The notes under the pieces were generated by a model. That model saw only the letters and a list, made by a program, of their open reading frames with translations. It had not been told where the DNA came from and did no database searches. A DNA stretch of 64,000 nt from Mycoemilia scoparia. Its lineage: Eukaryota; Kickxellomycota; Kickxellomycetes; Kickxellales; Kickxellaceae. Where the stretch lies: NCBI GenBank assembly GCA_027575805.1, contig JANBPU010000084.1:1-64000 (forward strand), read 5' to 3'. The first letter of the stretch is position 1; each line of letters opens with the position of its first letter. The translations under genes were made by a program, and so were the position numbers. Shown here one piece after another: positions 58,168-64,000 of this stretch.

Positions 58168-59358
58168 TTTCTTGGTTTTGATCGCTGTTTCTTATAGATA
58201 TTATATTTAGAGTCGTAATAAATAAGGATATATATATAGGAAAATTGACAAAGGACTGATAGACCACTATGAATCCTTTATGTTCCTGGGTATTAAAGTT
58301 ATGGTTTATATGTTTAATAGTATTAGGAAAACAATCATTGGATTATGGGTAAGTGGTTGCTGTTCATTATGATTGGTATGTGGCATTCAGCTTCCTCCCT
58401 AGGAGCAATAAATAACTTAATCAATCTGGGTCTGCTCAATGATTGATTCTATCAGTGGTGTCCCAAGGCCTACAAAGACCGTATTGTCCAGTGCTGCTAA
58501 GAATTCCCTTTACAGGAAGACTAAGCACTATTATGAGAACTACTAGCTCTACCAAAATAAGGCTCAGATTTCTAAATAGTCTGATTCAAGATTATCCCCT
58601 GATAAAAGGAAAAGACTAATGAAGCAACAGAGAGATTGTCCGACCCAGCCACATAGACCAGATGGAATTCTAAAGAGGCTAGCTTAAACACTTTGATAAG
58701 AAGGACTAACCAAATATTGATTCCCTCCTGGGTAGGTCACATATTACCATAGAGAATCGCTTTCCTTTTCTGATTGTAATAGCTGCTTGTTTTTTTAGAA
58801 TATGGGTAGTTATTTTTGAAGGGTGACCACTTGCTAATAGATTGTGATCACTTATTTGGTTGTGATTGTCCCTATAATCGTTGGCCACCAAAAGTCGCCC
58901 TTCAAAAATTATGATCCATATGGTCCAACTATACTATTTTATTTAATTTGGTAAACAGAGATTTTAGCATATGAAGCATATAGCTACCTCTCTAGGTGTA
59001 ATAGAATGCTTTATCGTCATCAGGTCTATCCAAAGATTGACAGCACGGGTTTCAATAAGTTAAAGCAAAATAGAACAAATATAAATTCATATGATGTCCT
59101 ACTCTCATATAGTAAGTTTCAAATAAAGTCTTTGTCATGTATTTTGGATTATAAAGGTAGAACAATTGAAAAGTCATTATATCATAGAAAAGAAATTTTA
59201 TAAGGTAATAAGCTAGAAGTAAATTCTGGGAGTTATAACTCTATGTAAGAAATCATCTTTGTTCTTGCTCCTGTTTCTATTGCTTCTCGAGCTGTGAATC
59301 TGGTAAATCTTTTTGGGTACCCGTTTCGTTACTGGCATTATCTTTATTTTAGTATTCA
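58168..59358. other. Spacer with decayed coding-like tract
   Basis: Between SOSS-B and the Syp1-like gene. Around 58440-58730 the plus strand reads for long stretches like protein (for example SPDKRKRLMKQQRDCPTQP) but is cut by several stops, so it is probably an old gene or transposon fragment. A MITE follows at 58800. The rest is AT-rich. Confidence 0.4.
58800..58921 (-). mobile_element. 120-bp MITE, reverse copy
   Basis: Full-length with both ends (ATATGGGTAGTTATTTTTGA and TTATGATCCATAT), central GTCCCTATAATCGTTGGCCA. It lies next to a decayed coding tract, as other copies do. Confidence 0.88.
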
Positions 59359-62300
59359 TCATCTTTCGTTACACTTTAGTGATTCCTTTGATTCTGATTC
59401 CATATCGTCAGTTTGGCTCAGCGGCTGAGGTGATGTTGCGGGATTAACATTTTCTTTTGGAGATTTGGGTATCTCGGTTACATCAGTTTCGTCATCACCT
59501 TTAGGCTTGGGGTTTACAGGTCCAGCTTTTGGATTTGATTCTACGGTGTCTTCAGACTTTAGGGGTTCATCTTTACTTTCAACATTGTTTGCTTTCGGGA
59601 CTTTCTGATCAGATTCAGATTCATTAGGCACTGGTTTAGCATCTTTTAGAAAGACCGATTCTTTTTCTGATTCCACAACAGCCTTAGTAGGTGCTGATTG
59701 GTTCTGGAGATCTACTTTAGACTGAGTAGAAAATACACCTGTAAAGTGATAGTCTGGGGAAATGGTCGGTGCAAAATTATAACGCCCAGTTGAATGGAAG
59801 TGCTCAAATCTAGAAATGAGCCTTTCGGCCCTCAAATGACGCGATGTTGGCTCGATTGGCTTGATTACAGTGGGCTTTTCTATGTCATTGGTAACATCAA
59901 TAATTGACACATCAAATCCACCAGCAGCAAAATTCTCGACTTCAAACTTGATTGCTAAAATGCCATGTTTTCTTGGACCATTACTAACATTGAATCGTGA
60001 AATGACAGATTTTGGTTCTACAGGGTTATTGGGATCGCCAACTACGCTCCTGTCTGTATAATCCATGTCTCCTAGCGCCCAAAGCATTCGGTTTTTTTCG
60101 CCAGCCCAATAGCCTTCGGGTCGAGATGCAACCCCAGTCACTCTATCAGTGGCATCCAGTGCAACCATTATGCCAATATTGCTTACTTTACCACTGCTAC
60201 AGAACATGCTCTGGTAAAATGGGCTGTAAGAAATAAACATTATAGTTTCTGCATTGTTGAGATTCCAATAAGATTCGAGCTCAAATGGTCTTAAGAGTTG
60301 TGCTGAGGCGGCATTATCAATGACCATGCGATACTTGAAGACAACAAAGCTAGCCGGGCTACCCTCTTTTACAAAAGAGAATAGTTTGGGATTAACAAAC
60401 TTGTAACATTTGAAGCCTTTATCTTTATCTGTGGTTGTGGCGGTAGAAGCTACATTTGCCTCATTTTCTAGCTTAATTAATGTATCATTGATGGCATACT
60501 CGACCTTCCCGCATAGTTTTGGTAGATGACTGAAGCGTAACAGTAGTTTGGACGTCTTTTCTTCTTTGATAGGTGATTTGCATGTCACACAGACCTCCCC
60601 AGTGATAACTATGCTGTTGAAGGTCCAGTAATCTTCACTGGTTGTCGATGTTCCACTAAGCGCTTCATTGATAGTTATGTGTAATGGAACTGTTTCTACA
60701 TCATTAGAATTATCTTTTTTCTGTTCTGCTGCAGCAGTCTCTTTTGACTGCTCCTTCCGTGCACTCGATGTCATGCGATCAGAAAAGGGGTTGGGGCTTA
60801 ATGGAGTACCAGTGGTGGTAGGGCTTGTATCTGGCTGATTCTCTGATGAGGCAGTGTCTTCGGGAATAGTCACGACTGGCTTAACAGGTGGTCTTGCGGG
60901 TCGTGGAGGGGGCGATTTAGACTCTGCTCTAGATCTTACTGATACACTCTGTGATCTACCAAGTCCTCTGGATGCTGAATGTGGCGAAAGGGAGTTCGAT
61001 TCAGAAGAAATGACTGATTCAATAGATTTTGATCCAGCAGTTACATCAAAATCGGCATTTCCAATGTACATTGTTCGGCGCTGACGTCGCTTATGTTGAG
61101 GATTTTGGCGAAGAATAGATGTCATGCGATTCAGCGCCATCTTTGCATCTTCAGGGTTATCCTGAATGGCTATGTCTTTGATGGTAAATTTCTTGAACTT
61201 TCCACTCATATCTTCGTCGTCCGAGTCGTTGTCCACACTATTATCTGCAAATGGAGATGTTGCTTTATTTATATTTGATTTGACTTCATTAGTCATATCT
61301 TGGACACCCTGGCTTATGACAGGCATTTTATTATCATTGGTAGTACCAGATTTTTCCGCATTGACAGCAGGCTGTGGAGATGTCTCAGCGATTGTTGGCA
61401 TACTATTTATTGTGGTATTATCAGTAGAGGTGGCTCTTGGGGCGCCACTAGGCTGGCCTATGCTAAATCCCTTTGATATTGGCAAGTGGCGAGTCTCAGA
61501 GTGTCTATGTGGTGCAACCGCCTTTTGTGTATTGTGAGACTGGGAAAAGTAGTCATTTCTTTCAGAATCAACTCCAGAATGTACTTCAGGAAGTTGTGCT
61601 GCGGCTTTACCTGGGTTGCTATATGCCATTTCTGGATGATAGTGGCTCTTGGTTTCTCTGGGGTTGAATGGATCAGTAGGGTGCAGGCTAGCCACTTGAG
61701 GAGAATGATGTGGACCAGTAGATGTTGCTCTAGAAATTATTGTGGGACTTTGAGAACGACTTATCGGGGTACCGCTAGAAAAAGAAAGGTTTGACCTGAT
61801 TTTTGGTGAAGAAAGGACACTCTTTGACATTGTATTTATCGAGCTTTGGCTTCCCATGTTTGACAACTCTCTGTCAGACTACACCATGAAGAAAACAAAG
61901 CAGGTAAATACCAGAAAAACTCTTAGCCTATCAGAGAACGCGTTTATGATAATCAAGGACAATAACCTACATTGTTTGCACTATTGTGGACAGACTCTGA
62001 CCTGCTCAGTTTCCCACTTGACTTTTTTCTACTTGGAAATATGCTGATTCGGCGACCTAAAGTGATTTAATATAATGCGCATATATAGCTCGGTTAATTG
62101 TCCAATGTAGAATATGACACTGACGCTATACATTTATGCTATTTATGAAGACCTACTCTTGAATAGTCTGTTGAGCTTGGAACGGCCAGAGCCAGATGCT
62201 CCATTTGTTTCGGTCCTTTCTTCCAGTCTAGGAATTTCTGTCGGTTGGTTGTTATCAGTCCATGCGACTGCGCCAGAAGTTTGCTTGATGACATCTTTGA

Positions 62301-63825
62301 ACTCCTGTACAATCTATATATTGGAAGGTGGATTAGTGAGAAAAACGTGCCCAATTGTCAAATATTTGCGTACAAATACAAGACATCGGACTCTCACCTT
62401 CAAGCGCCCTTGGATAAACTCGACATTCAAATTGCTAAGTGTTGACAATAGGTTTGCTATAAACTCTCGATGTGCGTTGACCGACTCTTGGAATTGCTAA
62501 TTTATCGGTTCGATCAATACAAATAAGAAACTGAGATTTCTATTTTCGGCTAACAATAATGCAAAGTTCTGATTACTACTAGCATTAACGCTTACCTCGA
62601 GAATTAGGGGAACCTCGAGCTGCCATCTATCGACCATGGCATCCATCTCATACTCGATTTCCTTGTGAAGTATCTCTATAGTTACCGATTCATCATGCTA
62701 CTTAGCATATATATCATATATCGAAGATGTGGATTAAGTGTGTTACACTGCTTTACCTGGAGAGTTGCTTTTCCTAAACATAGATTTGGGTTCCTTTTGC
62801 TCACCAAGCTGTATTCCAAGCAATGCCAAAAGACCAGATAAATAAGTACATGCGATAGCTATAACGATTAACATACAATTACAAATCCAGGATTTCTAGA
62901 TGTGAATACATACTCTAGCCAAGATATCGTTCTGCTCAAATATCTCCTTTGACATGGTTTGAAGTCTAGTGTTAACCTATAATGATAACAATCACCAAAT
63001 ACATTAGCAATGTGTCTTTCGAGTATATGTTAATAATTCCAAACCACTTTTTGCCATAGGCTTACTTGGTTGGCAATATTCCACGCGTTTCCAGCTAAAA
63101 AGTTTTTGATAGGATCTTTGACCATGCTTTTTAGTCTTGCGATGTGCTCTCTATAGTGCTCTAATGTTAGGCTAACCTCAGTATGAAGCCACCTATACAC
63201 TGGCAAGAGACGGTCCCCACTATATATATATACACGTGTAGAATATTCAAATTACATAAAGTTAGTAAATTGTTATACTTTTATTTACCGTAGATTTGCA
63301 AGGCTATATAATTAGTGTACCTAGTGCTTCGGGTAACTAGCTGAGACATCGCAGGCCGTTCCATGGCAGTTGCTAGTCCATCGGCTTCAGCAGTAAGAAT
63401 CGAGATTCTAATAATAATAATAAGAACCTTCAGCATAAATATTCCTCTCTCCTCATAAAAGGCAATACACGCTTTGAAGTCGCTGAAATGAAAAATATAT
63501 TTTCGAGTCGTTTAGGGTTATCTTACTTTTCATTGATATAGGCTTCGAGCTTTAAGCACTCAGAAATACATGAGTTGTACTGGAGAGCCACATCGGCACT
63601 TGTTGTATTCAAGCTTGGTGACTATTCATATAAAGATATTTTTGTAGTTAGTACTTCATGCATTTCATTCCAGTATATATATATGTGTGTGTATATATAT
63701 AGCGCTGCGTTTTCCGGTTCAACCTTTCTAAAAAAGCACTTTGAAACAGAAGTAGCAGCATCAGATGCCTGGAAATACATATATATGTGTATACTTACAA
63801 TATCGTCCAAATTTGTTCTAGGCAT
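59359..63825 (-). CDS. Syp1/FCHO-like endocytic adaptor (muniscin), 11 exons
   Basis: Early endocytosis protein that links membrane to cargo and Eps15-type partners. Exons: 63825-63799, 63768-63724, 63621-63527, 63407-63321, 63219-63066, 62976-62914, 62808-62757, 62675-62596, 62496-62398, 62313-62157 and 61868-59359; phases agree and give about 1122 aa. The N-terminal ~310 residues are helical and F-BAR-like (HYREHIARLKSMV, MVDRWQLEVPLILEQF). Then comes a Ser/Pro-rich linker with basic SGRSKLNRLFK and many SP sites. A C-terminal mu-homology domain follows: ITINEALSG, VITGEVCVTC, VFKYRMVIDN, and the diagnostic SRPEGYWAGEKNRMLWALGD. A further ~130 acidic residues end the protein. The muHD is clear; the F-BAR is inferred, and the start codon is tentative because the gene could extend past the window edge. 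Confidence 0.68.
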
Positions 63826-64000
63826 GTTCCAAATTTCATTGACCGACTGGCTGGCTGGTTATCTAACTAGCAAAGAGGAATTCCAAATTGTGGTTTCAAG
63901 TGTTTTTAGAGACAATACAATGATTATCACAACAGCGAATCAAAGTAGTAACGAGAAGAAAAAGTAAAAGAAAGGACCCAGAAGTGATATTATAATCAAC

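Noticed and set aside
59359..61868. Glycogen-targeting (CBM21/Gac1-like) PP1 subunit
   Set aside because: The YWNLNNAE stretch first suggested CBM21, but the order of strands and the SRPEGYWAGEKNRMLWAL block match the mu-homology domain of Syp1/FCHO.
63301..63320. A 17-nt intron in the Syp1-like gene
   Set aside because: Too short to splice; the donor at 63320 joined to the acceptor at 63220 explains the same junction with a 101-nt intron.
63408..63482. Extension of Syp1-like exon 4 to 63482
   Set aside because: It keeps phase but inserts a hydrophobic ATT-repeat-coded run into a helical domain; the acceptor at 63408 gives a normal-length intron and a continuous helix.

Overview
The window is nuclear DNA from a filamentous fungus. 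It is AT-rich, its genes are intron-dense (about 58 introns reconstructed here, most about 50-150 nt, longest 508 nt), and it carries a FunK1-type fungal kinase relic, an SLS1 homologue and an Mtf2-like protein. Intron density, a front-end (cytochrome b5-fused) desaturase, a SOSS-B homologue and long repeat-bearing spacers suggest an early-diverging lineage such as Mucoromycota. That placement is inference. No rRNA, CRISPR, prophage or autonomous transposase was found.

Layout. 0.6-2.7 kb: phosphoglycerate dehydrogenase (minus), whose ACT domain lies beyond a 508-nt intron. 2.7-10.8 kb: gene-poor, with a tandem duplication (6471-7902 and 8172-9615), each unit carrying the same small ORF behind a TATA box. 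10.9-22.1 kb: housekeeping cluster with BUD22, an overlapping 99-aa gene, a NUDCD1-like protein, eIF5A, LSM4 (first exon is only ATG) and SLS1. 22.5-26.5 kb: accessory island with a broken FunK1 kinase interrupted by a MITE. 26.6-43.7 kb: dense block with WRS1, a Rossmann-fold protein, NEO1 flippase, KRI1, OHCU decarboxylase, an Mtf2-like protein, a fasciclin protein and a 14-exon HemN/RSAD1-like radical SAM gene. 44-54 kb: a sphingolipid-type desaturase, a Ser-rich orphan and a 14-TM MFS transporter. 54-64 kb: repeat-bearing spacer, a SOSS-B ssDNA-binding protein whose last codons lie in a MITE, and an 11-exon Syp1/FCHO-like endocytic adaptor reaching the right edge.

There are no operons. 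Functional themes are ribosome biogenesis and translation (BUD22, KRI1, eIF5A, WRS1), RNA processing (LSM4), mitochondrial gene expression (SLS1, Mtf2-like) and membrane lipid and trafficking (NEO1, desaturase, Syp1-like).

The most notable signals are: (i) seven of about 58 reconstructed introns begin with GC (GCAAGT or GCAAGC), about 12%, far above the roughly 1% usual in fungi; (ii) micro-exons of 3, 11, 12, 16 and 27 nt; (iii) a roughly 120-bp MITE family with at least ten copies, one inside a gene, and a related element ending another gene; (iv) a second roughly 150-bp repeat family with four copies; (v) a tandemly duplicated, unrecognised 52-aa gene. Exon borders were worked out by hand from splice consensus, reading phase and family conservation.
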